NCBI GenBank assembly: GCA_964506645.1
Contig: CAZDML010000093.1
Location: forward strand, 1-8,724
Length of the DNA: 8,724 nucleotides
Direction of reading: 5' to 3'
Source of the DNA: CAZDML01 sp964506645
GTDB lineage: Bacteria > Elusimicrobiota > Elusimicrobia > 2-01-FULL-59-12
Under the pieces are notes generated by a model. It did not search any database, had not been told where the DNA came from, and worked only from the letters and a program-made list of their open reading frames with translations. Made by a program: the position numbers and the translations under genes. Positions 1 through 7,060 of this stretch are shown here, piece by piece (position 1 is the stretch's first letter; every line of letters starts with the position of its first letter).

Positions 1-953
1 TTTCCAATATGGCGCTCGACTCCTGGATGCCACACCGTTTTTCGCAACTTTCCAATCGCCTCGTGACTAAGAACGGGATTTACCTCATGGGCGGCGCGGC
101 CATCGCGACGCTCTTATACACACACGGTAATATTTCCATGCTGGTGGTCATGTACTCGATTAACGTGTTCTTGACGTTTACCTTGAGCGAACTGGGCATG
201 GTGAAACATTGGCTTAAAGATCATGAACCTGGCGCGCATTGGAAACGTCATCTGGCACTGCACGGCACGGGATTTGTGATGTGTTTGTCGATTTTGTTTG
301 TGACGCTCTTCGAAAAATTTGCCGAGGGTGGCTGGATGACAGTAACGATTACGGGTTTGACCATCGCACTCTGTTTTCTAATTAAAAAGCATTACCGTGA
401 AGTGGCTACAGGGTTTAGTCGGCTGGATGATATTTTGACCGCGATTCCTTTAAAAGATGAAGGGGAATTGCTACCGGTGGTGCTGGATACGAAAGCGCCG
501 ACCGCCGTTCTGACAGTGCAGCGTTTTTCAGGTTTTGGTATACACCAGCTGCTTTCGATTCAGCGGCTCATGCCCGGGTACATTAAAAACTTTATCTTTG
601 TGTCGGTGGCCGTGGTGGACTCTGGTAACTTCAAAGGCGCTGAAGAAATGGGCAGGCTTGAAACAGAGGCACGGGCCAATTTGGAAAAGTATGTACGCTG
701 GGCGCGGCAGAATGGGCTGCAAGCCGACTACCGTATGGCCGTGGCGACCGATGCCATCCCGGAAGTCGAGCGGATCTGCAAAGAGCTGGCCAAAGAATTT
801 CCCAAAGCCATTGTCTTTACCGGCAACCTGATCTTCTCGGAAGACCGCTGGTACGACCGAATTCTTCATAACGAATTCGCCTACGCGCTGCAGCGCAAGC
901 TTCAGTTCGATGGACTGCAGACGATTATTCTGCCCATCCGAGTCCTGGAATAG
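1..953 (+). CDS. APC-superfamily amino acid permease, C-terminal part (5' truncated by window edge)
   Basis: The frame is open to the left edge: codons for Ser-Asn precede the first ATG at position 9, so the true start lies outside the window. The visible start, MALDSWMPHRFSQLSNRL followed by TKNG, resembles the loop before a late transmembrane helix in APC-family (amino acid-polyamine-organocation) permeases, where 'DSW-P-RF--LS-RL-T-NG' is typical. Counting from that methionine, hydrophobic helices are visible at about residues 23-38, 42-62, 85-102 and 108-126. A soluble C-terminal domain of roughly 185 residues (about 130-314) follows, with alternating beta-strand and helix character (TAVLTVQRF, FIFVSVAVVD, AIVFTGNLIF, TIILPIRVLE). 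This suggests a cytosolic regulatory domain of Usp-like fold. The family moves amino acids or related solutes across the inner membrane, but the substrate cannot be told from this fragment. Family assignment is fairly secure; the Usp-like reading of the tail is inference. Confidence 0.75.
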   Translation, partial: SNMALDSWMPHRFSQLSNRLVTKNGIYLMGGAAIATLLYTHGNISMLVVMYSINVFLTFTLSELGMVKHWLKDHEPGAHWKRHLALHGTGFVMCLSILFVTLFEKFAEGGWMTVTITGLTIALCFLIKKHYREVATGFSRLDDILTAIPLKDEGELLPVVLDTKAPTAVLTVQRFSGFGIHQLLSIQRLMPGYIKNFIFVSVAVVDSGNFKGAEEMGRLETEARANLEKYVRWARQNGLQADYRMAVATDAIPEVERICKELAKEFPKAIVFTGNLIFSEDRWYDRILHNEFAYALQRKLQFDGLQTIILPIRVLE

Positions 954-1080
954 CGTCAGGGCCGGCCGCGGGTGTCTCGGCGCTTGTGCAGTTTCCGGGC
1001 GCCCAGATGGCTTGGCCAGTCGTTAAACTCCTCTAAAATTTCCCTTTCAATTTTATCGAACGTCGGGTAGAAATTACCCT

Positions 1081-2142
1081 ATGGATGTTTTCAATATTCT
1101 GAAATACGGCGCCCAGGCGGGCGCGTCTGATATTCATATTGTGGCAGGGTCGCCGCCCTTGTTCCGCATCAACGGTCAGCTGCTGCCGTTGGCTGATGCG
1201 CCTGAGCTCACGCACGAGCAGGCCGCCACGCTGATCGGACGTTTGATGACCGACCGTCAGCGCCAGCGTTTTGAAAAAGAGTATGTGGTCGATTTTTCTC
1301 TGGCTTTGGACGGCATCCGCTACCGGGCCAACGTACTGTTTCAGTACAACGGCATAGAAGCCATTCTCCGCATTATCCCCGATCGCATTCCCTCTGCCGA
1401 AGAGCTGGGTCTGCCCCCCGCGGTCATTCAGCTGGCGCATCTTCCGCGCGGTCTCGTGCTCTTAACCGGAACCACCGGTTCCGGAAAAACCACGACTATC
1501 GCCAGCCTGATCGATCTGATCAATCAGACGCGCCGCGGTAATATCGTGACGATTGAGGATCCCATCGAATTTATTCATAAGAACAAGCTGTGTGTCGTCA
1601 GCCAGCGGGAAGTGGGATTGCACACCACTGATTTTCAATCCGCACTGCGGTTTGTGTTGCGGCAGGATCCGGACGTGGTGCTCATTGGAGAAATGCGCGA
1701 TTACGAAACGATTGCGGCGGCGATTTCAATCGCCGAGACCGGGCATCTGGTTTTTGCGACCTTGCACACGATGGATGCGGCCCAGGCGGTCGACCGTATT
1801 ATCGATGCGTTCCCCGGGCATCAGCAGACCCAGATTCGAACTCAGATTTCCAGTGTGCTCAAAGCGGTAGTGACCCAGGCGCTGGTTCCCCGGTTGGATG
1901 GCAAGGGGCGAATCGCGGCACGTGAAATTATGATTGTGACCCCAGCGATTGCCAACTTAATCCGTCAGGGGAAAACCCATGAAATCTATAGTGCCATTGA
2001 TACGGGGGGCACGCTGGGCATGATCGGCATGGACCGCAGCTTAAATGATTTGGTCAAACGCGGTATTATTGATACACGTGAAGCGGCGCATCGCTACCAC
2101 CAGCCGGACACCGGCAGTATGTTCCCTCCTGTCATTTCATAA
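1081..2142 (+). CDS. pilT: Type IV pilus retraction ATPase PilT
   Basis: This is a 353-residue hexameric secretion-type ATPase that disassembles the pilus fibre at the cytoplasmic base of the type IV pilus machine, powering twitching and DNA uptake. The N-terminal PAS-like domain carries the family signature 'GASDIHIVAGSPPLFRINGQL' in pieces at residues 14-34. Walker A is GTTGSGKT at 130-137 and the Asp box is VTIEDPIEF at 157-164. Walker B is DVVLIGEMRD at 198-207 and the His box GHLVFATLHT lies at 221-230. The C-terminal AIANLIRQGK (289-298) matches the AIRNLIRE-type motif that marks retraction ATPases, and the length is normal for PilT. The ATG at 1081 is the first possible start after an in-frame stop at 1024-1026, with only a weak GGGT upstream. 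No other pilus gene is in the window, so it stands alone, convergent with gatC. PilU is the main alternative, but the C-terminal motif favours PilT. Confidence 0.95.
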   Translation: MDVFNILKYGAQAGASDIHIVAGSPPLFRINGQLLPLADAPELTHEQAATLIGRLMTDRQRQRFEKEYVVDFSLALDGIRYRANVLFQYNGIEAILRIIPDRIPSAEELGLPPAVIQLAHLPRGLVLLTGTTGSGKTTTIASLIDLINQTRRGNIVTIEDPIEFIHKNKLCVVSQREVGLHTTDFQSALRFVLRQDPDVVLIGEMRDYETIAAAISIAETGHLVFATLHTMDAAQAVDRIIDAFPGHQQTQIRTQISSVLKAVVTQALVPRLDGKGRIAAREIMIVTPAIANLIRQGKTHEIYSAIDTGGTLGMIGMDRSLNDLVKRGIIDTREAAHRYHQPDTGSMFPPVIS

Positions 2143-2145
2143 CTA

Positions 2146-2291
2146 AAACCCACTACGGTGACAGTCACCAGGACGTAATATAAATGGGTTCTGGTGCCAG
2201 AGCAAAACTGACTCTGAAATTCAGCAAAGTTTTGCTGTGGCACGAATGCACCATTCTGGTGTGTCCTGGTGACTGTCACCGAAGTGGGTTT
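2146..2291. repeat. 146-bp fold-back (MITE/BIME-like) element with 29-bp terminal inverted repeats
   Basis: The left arm at 2146-2174 and the right arm at 2263-2291 are inverted copies of each other over 29 bp with a single mismatch. Both contain the core CGGTGACAGTCACCAGGAC or its complement. The 13-bp GGTGACWGTCACC inside each arm is itself a palindrome. A second inverted pair lies inside, 2194-2208 with 2229-2243 (15 bp, one mismatch), and an 11-bp palindrome CTGAAATTCAG lies at 2214-2224. The whole element can therefore fold into one long hairpin. It carries no convincing coding frame. It lies between convergent pilT and gatC and could act as a bidirectional terminator or RNase III target, but no U-tract directly follows either arm. 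The architecture suggests a non-autonomous transposon or paired REP-type sequence. Mobility is inference. Confidence 0.8.
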
Positions 2292-2583
2292 ACTCGATGA
2301 TTTTTTTAACTTTGAAGAAGGGCCCTTCGCGTTCGGGGGCGTTTTTGAGGAGATCTTCGGGGTTGCACAGATGCTGGTCAGACACGTCTTCGCGCCACAC
2401 GTTGGACATGGGCAACACATGCGTGGTCAGCGGGACATTATCGGTGTTCACAGCATTTAACTGATCGATGTAGCCTAAAATGGCTTCGAGCTGACCGGCG
2501 TATCGGGTCTTCTCGTCTTCCGAGAGCGCGAGCCGGGCTAGGCGAGCGACATGTTCTACGTCCTGTTTGGTGATTTTGCTCAT
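2290..2583 (-). CDS. gatC: Asp-tRNA(Asn)/Glu-tRNA(Gln) amidotransferase subunit C
   Basis: This 97-residue protein is the small subunit of GatCAB, which converts misacylated Glu-tRNA(Gln) or Asp-tRNA(Asn) to the correct amide form. GatC wraps around GatA and stabilises its contact with GatB. The start MSKITKQDVEHVARLARLAL, the middle 'QLEAILGYIDQL', and the end 'LLKNAPEREGPFFKVKKIIE' are classical GatC. An ATG 14 codons upstream is open but would add a non-conserved extension. The ATG at 2583 instead overlaps the pcrA stop as ATGA, and TCTGGA upstream serves as ribosome binding site. It is the last gene of the minus-strand operon. Its TAA stop (2292-2290) coincides with the right end of the fold-back element. 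gatA and gatB do not follow, which is unusual because they are commonly adjacent. Confidence 0.95.
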   Translation of the reverse strand: MSKITKQDVEHVARLARLALSEDEKTRYAGQLEAILGYIDQLNAVNTDNVPLTTHVLPMSNVWREDVSDQHLCNPEDLLKNAPEREGPFFKVKKIIE

Positions 2584-4790
2584 ATTTTTTCCAGACCCGC
2601 ATATTTTACCACAAGCTTCTTCCACTTCCCGCTGTCAAAGAGCACCATTACTTTCAGGCTTTCGCCCGTTCCGCTCTTCTCGATGATTTTTCCGTTGCCG
2701 AATTCCGGATGGCGTACCCGCATGCCGACCTGAAACATCGATCCCATGGCACTTTCTTCCATGGAAAAGTGACTGCTGTCGGTCGGGCCCGGCTGGTAGA
2801 ACGTGGATGCTTCAAAATCGGTCGCTGGCATCGTGGGTGCCTGAGCCGTGCGATGTTGGTAGAGCGGGGTGCATTTAATTTTTCCTTCTTCAATAAAGCG
2901 GGACGGGGCGTTCCAGCGGGCTTTGCCAAACAAGCGGCGGCTGGCTGCCCAGGTCAGGTTGAGCGTTTGTTTGGCGCGTGTCATGCCGACATAACAAAGC
3001 CGGCGCTCTTCTTCGAGATCTTCCTGTGAAAAATCCGACTCCCCGATGGGGAAAAGCCCTTCTTCCATGCCGGTGAGAAAGACATGCGGGAACTCGAGTC
3101 CCTTGGCCAGGTGGACGGTCATGAGCGTGACGTAGTTGGGGCCAAGCTCAATTTCATCGGAGTCCGCAACCAGCGAGACCTGTTCCAGGAACCCGGCGGT
3201 CGACTTGTCCGGGGAGCGTTCTTCGTATTCTTGAACCGCATTGATGAATTCTTTGATGTTCTGGGCTTTGGCTTGCGATTCGATGTCTTCATCAATTTCG
3301 AGGCTTTTGAGGTAGCCGGTGGCTTCCAGGACCTGGAGCGTCATTTCCTGCGCGGTGAGTAAATCCCGTTTCCCAATCAGTTCGGAGAGCAACAAATGAA
3401 AGTCGCGGGCGGATGTTTTAGCGCGCGGTGTCAGTTCGACAATTTCCACGGCACGACCAAAGGCTTCAAAGAGAGGGATCTGATGAAGCGCGGCAAATTT
3501 TTCTAGATGTTCGAGCGATGTCTTGCCCAGGTTGCGCACCGGAATGTTCATGATGCGCTTCAAGCTCAGAGCGTCGCGTGGGTTGATGATGACGCGCAGA
3601 TAGGCGATGACATTTTTGACTTCGGCGCGGTCATAGAACCGAACCGACCCGATAATCTTGTAGGGGATTTCCAGACGCCTAAGCGAGTCTTCAAACACGC
3701 GGGACTGGGCATTGATGCGGTAGAAGACAGAAAAATCAGAGTACCGGCAATTTTCGCGGTTGACCTTGTTGCGGATCGTGCTGGCCACGGCCAGCGCTTC
3801 TTCGCGTTCATCGGCATATTCTGTGGCGGCCACGGGCTCGCCGCCGGACTTTTCGGTCCAGAGTTTCTTGTCCTTGCGGAACTGGTTGTGCTGCACGACG
3901 TTCCAAGCCGCTTCCAGAATGACTTCGGTCGAGCGGTAGTTCTGTTCGAGCTTGATGACTTTGGTTTCCGGGTATTCCTTTTCAAATTCCAAAATGTTGC
4001 GGATGTCCGCTCCGCGCCAGACGTACACGCACTGGTCGTCGTCGCCGACCACGCAGAGGTTGCGGTGTTTGGCGGAAAGTGTTTTGGTAAGAACATATTG
4101 AGCGCGGTTCGTATCCTGATACTCATCGACCAGAATGTAGCGGAAGCGACTCTGCAGTTTCTCGCGGGTGGCCTGACTGTCACGCAGGAGCTCCACGCTC
4201 TTCATGATAAGGTCGCCAAAGTCGAGGGCACTCGCGGAGACAAGTTTCTTTTGATAGAGGTGGTAGACGCTGGCCACCATCTGACGGAACGGGTCGGGGG
4301 TCGTGAGCGCGTGGATCTGATAGGACGAGGCATCGATTAATTCGTCCTTGGACCGGGAGATAATACCAACCAGCGTGCCGGGCTTAAATTTCTTTTCGTC
4401 CAGGCTGAGCTCGGCGAGGCATTCTTTGACGAGTTCCTTTTGGTCGTGGTCATCGTAAATGACAAAGTGGGGGGAGAGCCCGATGGCTTGGCCTTCGTGG
4501 CGTAGAAGCTGCGCAGAAAAGCGGTGGAAAGTCGACATCACCACGCCCTGCCCGCGACCCCCGGTGAGTGCTGTTACGCGGTTCTGCATTTCTTCCGAGG
4601 CTTTGTTGGTGAAGGTCACCGCCAGAATGTGCCACGGTGCCACGCCCTGCTCAATCATGTGAGCAATGCGCGTGGTAATGACACGCGTTTTGCCACTGCC
4701 GGCGCCTGCCAGCACCAAGAGCGGGCCATCCGTGTGGAGCACGGCTTCTCGCTGCGGGGTGTTGAGTCCCTGAAAGAGAGCATCGTTCAT
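2580..4790 (-). CDS. pcrA: ATP-dependent DNA helicase PcrA/UvrD family
   Basis: This 736-residue superfamily 1A helicase unwinds DNA 3'-5' in nucleotide excision repair, mismatch repair and clearing of replication-transcription conflicts. The Q motif LNTPQREAV is at 9-17 and Walker A AGAGSGKT at 28-35. Motif Ia VTFTNKASEEM is at 58-68 and motif II VDEYQDTN at 221-228. Motif III GDDDQCVYVWRGAD is at 249-262 and motif IV EQNYRST at 282-288. Motif V VTLMTVHLAKGLEF is at 554-567 and motif VI EEERRLCYVGMTRAK at 593-607. The last 50 residues (VGMRVRHPEFGNG through VKYAGLEKI) are the Tudor-like domain characteristic of PcrA, known in that family to contact RNA polymerase, which is why pcrA is preferred over uvrD. 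Length is typical. The ATG at 4790 overlaps the preceding gene's stop by ATGA, and its own TGA overlaps the gatC start the same way. Motif III departs slightly from the usual QSIY-WRGA. Confidence 0.95.
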   Translation of the reverse strand: MNDALFQGLNTPQREAVLHTDGPLLVLAGAGSGKTRVITTRIAHMIEQGVAPWHILAVTFTNKASEEMQNRVTALTGGRGQGVVMSTFHRFSAQLLRHEGQAIGLSPHFVIYDDHDQKELVKECLAELSLDEKKFKPGTLVGIISRSKDELIDASSYQIHALTTPDPFRQMVASVYHLYQKKLVSASALDFGDLIMKSVELLRDSQATREKLQSRFRYILVDEYQDTNRAQYVLTKTLSAKHRNLCVVGDDDQCVYVWRGADIRNILEFEKEYPETKVIKLEQNYRSTEVILEAAWNVVQHNQFRKDKKLWTEKSGGEPVAATEYADEREEALAVASTIRNKVNRENCRYSDFSVFYRINAQSRVFEDSLRRLEIPYKIIGSVRFYDRAEVKNVIAYLRVIINPRDALSLKRIMNIPVRNLGKTSLEHLEKFAALHQIPLFEAFGRAVEIVELTPRAKTSARDFHLLLSELIGKRDLLTAQEMTLQVLEATGYLKSLEIDEDIESQAKAQNIKEFINAVQEYEERSPDKSTAGFLEQVSLVADSDEIELGPNYVTLMTVHLAKGLEFPHVFLTGMEEGLFPIGESDFSQEDLEEERRLCYVGMTRAKQTLNLTWAASRRLFGKARWNAPSRFIEEGKIKCTPLYQHRTAQAPTMPATDFEASTFYQPGPTDSSHFSMEESAMGSMFQVGMRVRHPEFGNGKIIEKSGTGESLKVMVLFDSGKWKKLVVKYAGLEKI

Positions 4791-5803
4791 AAAAATTGCA
4801 GTCCTTGGAGAATCTCTTCAAAGCGGCGACCCATCCCGCTGGCCAGAGAAACATCCCCTTCGGTATTAATGAGCCATCGGCCTTTGGGGGTCACGACCCA
4901 GATATCCTGGCCTTCGACAATACGGTCCCCTTTCGACCCTTCATAGCCCACGCGAATGGCGGGATAGCTGTGAAACGGTTCCTCCGAGGTTTGGGTGATC
5001 TGTTGACCGCGCTTCTTGTACGTCTTCATCATCTCTTTTTTTTCTTTTTTGGTGAGTTCCTTAAGAGCGGATGGCGCCGTGTCGACGGTAGCCGTAAAAT
5101 CCAAATGGTAGGGCGGCTGGGCAAAGGTCGCCCCCAGAAGACGGTCATCCGATGCCGCAATCAGCCATTCTTGCGGGATCACCACTTTGAGACCGCCGGT
5201 CTGGTGAATCCAAAGTCCCCCATGTGCCGGCTTGATGAGTGCACCGGTATCCTGCCGCGAGAGGATCTGGAAGGATTTGAGCCATTCTTCAAAATCAGGA
5301 AGGAGCCATTTAAAGCTTTGCGTACCGGACTGCAGTGTAATGGCGTAAATACGGTTTTCTACGAAGAAGTAAATCGAGCAGTGGCGCAGCGTCTGGGTGT
5401 TTTCGGTGCTGTCCCAGGTGATCTGAAAAGCATTGTGATCGGCGAGCTGGCGGTCTTTTTGCTCCAGGGGACGAAAACCGGGTTGACGGGTCGCAAAATC
5501 ACGCTGCGCGAGTTCTTTTAAAACACTCTGCGAAATATCGGAGGAGAGTTTGTTGTCCTGCAGAGGCTGCGAAATGGCGCAGGAGATCAGTGCAGGGACG
5601 CCTTCCCGAGTGGTTTTTGTGAAAAGCGGACCGTAAGGGAACTTGGGTTCGAGCGTCCAATGCTCCGGATAGATAAAACTCAGTTTTCCGTCGCTGAAAT
5701 AGACACGGGAAGGTGTTTCAATGGCATGAGTCGGCATGCAAAGTAGGGCTGTCATTGTGAGCGAGCTGACCACAATTCTTTTTGGGAAGGGGGATAGTTT
5801 CAT
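4787..5803 (-). CDS. Exported protein with two PsbP/DcrB-like repeats, function unknown
   Basis: This is a 338-residue protein that I do not recognise as a named gene. The N-terminus has basic residues (K2, K8, R9), a hydrophobic stretch at 10-22, and a likely signal peptidase I site after THA27. Cys22 is preceded by Leu and does not form a proper lipobox. The mature part appears to be an internal duplication. Half one, about 36-182, opens with 'SDGKLSFIYPEHW' and closes with 'FEEWLKSFQIL'. Half two, about 197-338, opens with 'QTGGLKVVIPQEW' and closes with 'FEEILQGLQFL'. This start-and-end pattern (a G-x-L-x-x-x-x-P-x-x-W strand and a terminal helix before a short strand) recalls the PsbP/DcrB/DUF1795 fold. 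A lysine-rich helix at 250-266 interrupts the second half. It is coupled by ATGA overlaps to both the methyltransferase upstream and pcrA downstream. Fold assignment is inference; export and duplication are visible. Confidence 0.75.
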   Translation of the reverse strand: MKLSPFPKRIVVSSLTMTALLCMPTHAIETPSRVYFSDGKLSFIYPEHWTLEPKFPYGPLFTKTTREGVPALISCAISQPLQDNKLSSDISQSVLKELAQRDFATRQPGFRPLEQKDRQLADHNAFQITWDSTENTQTLRHCSIYFFVENRIYAITLQSGTQSFKWLLPDFEEWLKSFQILSRQDTGALIKPAHGGLWIHQTGGLKVVIPQEWLIAASDDRLLGATFAQPPYHLDFTATVDTAPSALKELTKKEKKEMMKTYKKRGQQITQTSEEPFHSYPAIRVGYEGSKGDRIVEGQDIWVVTPKGRWLINTEGDVSLASGMGRRFEEILQGLQFL

Positions 5804-6990
5804 TTATGCTCGAGAGCCAAAAAGGTTTCGACATGCGCCGTATGAGGAAAAAGATCCACGACTTGCGCGTGCCGTATTCTATAAAACGGCACCAAGCTCT
5901 GCAGGTCGCGCGCCAGCGATTCTGGATTGCAGGAGACGTAGCCAATCCGGGTGGGGTTGAGTTCGAGAAGTGCCTGCATGGCCTTGGCATGGAGCCCTGG
6001 TCGAGGCGGGTCGACGACGACGGTGGCCAGCTGCACGGAGAGTTTGGACGCCGGCAGTTTCTGTAAAAATTTCTCCGCATCGGTCGCGACAAATTCCGTA
6101 TGGCCAAAACCGTTCAGCTCGGCATTGTGCTGCGCGTCCTGAATGGCGTCTGCGTTGGAGTCGATCCCGACCAACCGATCAAAGGAAGCGGCCATGGAAA
6201 GGCCAATGCCACCCGAACCACAGTAGAGATCGAGCAAGGCACCGCCAATACCAGAGGCCCAGTCTTGAAGGAGACCGTAGAGTTTTTCGGTGCCGTGGGT
6301 GTTGGTTTGGAAAAAGGAGTAGGGCGAGATGCGGAACTTCAGTTTCCCTAGGCGCTCGTGAATGGTGCCGGGTCCCCAGCGAAGATGCATGTCCGGGGCT
6401 TGGGCGACATCACTCACGCTGTCCGTGACGCCGATTATAAAGGTTGAGAAATAGGATTGCAGCAGTGGGGTGAGCTCGAGCATGGCGGCGGTCTTGGCGA
6501 AGGCCGTTTGGGTCACAATCAGCACGCCCATCCGCTCATTCGTGTTTTTGCCTTCGCGCAGGACAAGATAGCGAAGATCGCCGTGATGGGCGCGTCGGTG
6601 ATAGCCCTTGAGCCCGTTCTTTTTGGCCCAAGTGCGTACGTGGTTTACAATGTCCTGCGCTTCCGGTGACATGAGTAGGCAGGTTTCCAGATCGACAATG
6701 CGGTCGAAGCGGCCGGCCTCGCGCAGGCCCAGCACCATCCCATCCGGACCAAATTCTCCGAAGGCCAGTTCCATTTTGTTGCGGTAGTAGTAGATGTCCG
6801 GGGAAGGAACAATCGGTCGCCATTCTTCAACGGTATAGGGTTGGAGTTGGGCGCGGACCCAGCTTTCTTTGGAAGCGAGCTGTTGTTCGTACGGCAGCGG
6901 CGCAGGACGTCCCTCGGTTTGCCCGTCGCAGCGACACCCCCCGCAGAGTCCCCAATGTTTACAAATTTTTGTTGTTGGCAACGTGCTCAC
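5800..6990 (-). CDS. rlmD: RlmD/RumA-type RNA uracil-C5 methyltransferase (TrmA/RlmCD family)
   Basis: This 396-residue SAM-dependent enzyme makes 5-methyluridine in 23S rRNA (U1939- or U747-type sites) or tRNA. An iron-sulfur site of RumA type is visible as C10-x5-C16-x2-C19, with C104 as probable fourth ligand. The SAM-binding segment LLDLYCGSGGIGLSMA is at 252-267 and VVVDPPRPGL at 324-333. The catalytic nucleophile is C354 in YVSCNPESLARD. FPHT at 381-384 and the general base E388 in HVETF complete the active site. The N-terminal TRAM domain of longer RlmD proteins is absent, so the cluster motif lies almost at the N-terminus. This makes the exact RNA target uncertain. The chosen start is GTG at 6990; an in-frame stop lies eight codons upstream, and TTG at 6981 is an alternative. 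No strong Shine-Dalgarno is correctly spaced. It is the first gene of the operon and its TGA overlaps the next start as ATGA. Confidence 0.88.
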   Translation of the reverse strand: MSTLPTTKICKHWGLCGGCRCDGQTEGRPAPLPYEQQLASKESWVRAQLQPYTVEEWRPIVPSPDIYYYRNKMELAFGEFGPDGMVLGLREAGRFDRIVDLETCLLMSPEAQDIVNHVRTWAKKNGLKGYHRRAHHGDLRYLVLREGKNTNERMGVLIVTQTAFAKTAAMLELTPLLQSYFSTFIIGVTDSVSDVAQAPDMHLRWGPGTIHERLGKLKFRISPYSFFQTNTHGTEKLYGLLQDWASGIGGALLDLYCGSGGIGLSMAASFDRLVGIDSNADAIQDAQHNAELNGFGHTEFVATDAEKFLQKLPASKLSVQLATVVVDPPRPGLHAKAMQALLELNPTRIGYVSCNPESLARDLQSLVPFYRIRHAQVVDLFPHTAHVETFLALEHK

Positions 6991-7025
6991 GCCACTATCA
7001 TGCCATTTTCGTCACTCCCTTCGCG

Positions 7026-7054
7026 TTGACACTCTCCTGAACCCCTTATAGAAT
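7026..7054 (+). promoter_or_regulatory. Sigma-70-type promoter for the gene at 7061 (predicted leaderless)
   Basis: A perfect -35 box TTGACA (7026-7031) and a -10 box TAGAAT (7049-7054, one mismatch to TATAAT) are separated by exactly 17 bp. Transcription would begin near 7060-7062, which is the ATG of the following gene, and no Shine-Dalgarno precedes that ATG. On the other strand the same spot reads TATAAG (7050-7045), a possible -10 for the leftward rlmD operon, though no good -35 accompanies it. Assignment rests on motif match only. Confidence 0.55.
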
Positions 7055-7060
7055 CCAACA

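Noticed and set aside
956..1078. Minus-strand frame of 40 codons with a plausible-looking basic C-terminus (…WPSHLGARKLHKRRDTRGRP) in the gap between the permease and pilT.
   Set aside because: It has no ATG, GTG or TTG start and is bounded upstream by a stop at 1081-1079, so at most it is a gene relic. I could not recognise a family. Worth a protein search, not an annotation.
2146..2291. Considered a CRISPR-like array.
   Set aside because: There are only two copies of the unit, in inverted orientation, with no regular spacers and no cas genes.
2143..2292. Considered the palindromic region as a simple rho-independent terminator.
   Set aside because: The stem is too long and nested, has exact 29-bp ends, and no U-tract sits directly after either arm. 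A terminator role may be secondary.
2584..2625. Upstream ATG giving a 14-residue N-terminal extension of GatC.
   Set aside because: The extension lies wholly inside pcrA, is not GatC-like, and the internal ATG has both an ATGA overlap and a ribosome binding site.
3507..4340. Long plus-strand open frame (277 codons) opposite pcrA.
   Set aside because: It is a codon-bias shadow of the minus-strand helicase, whose motifs are complete. The plus-strand product shows no recognisable motif.
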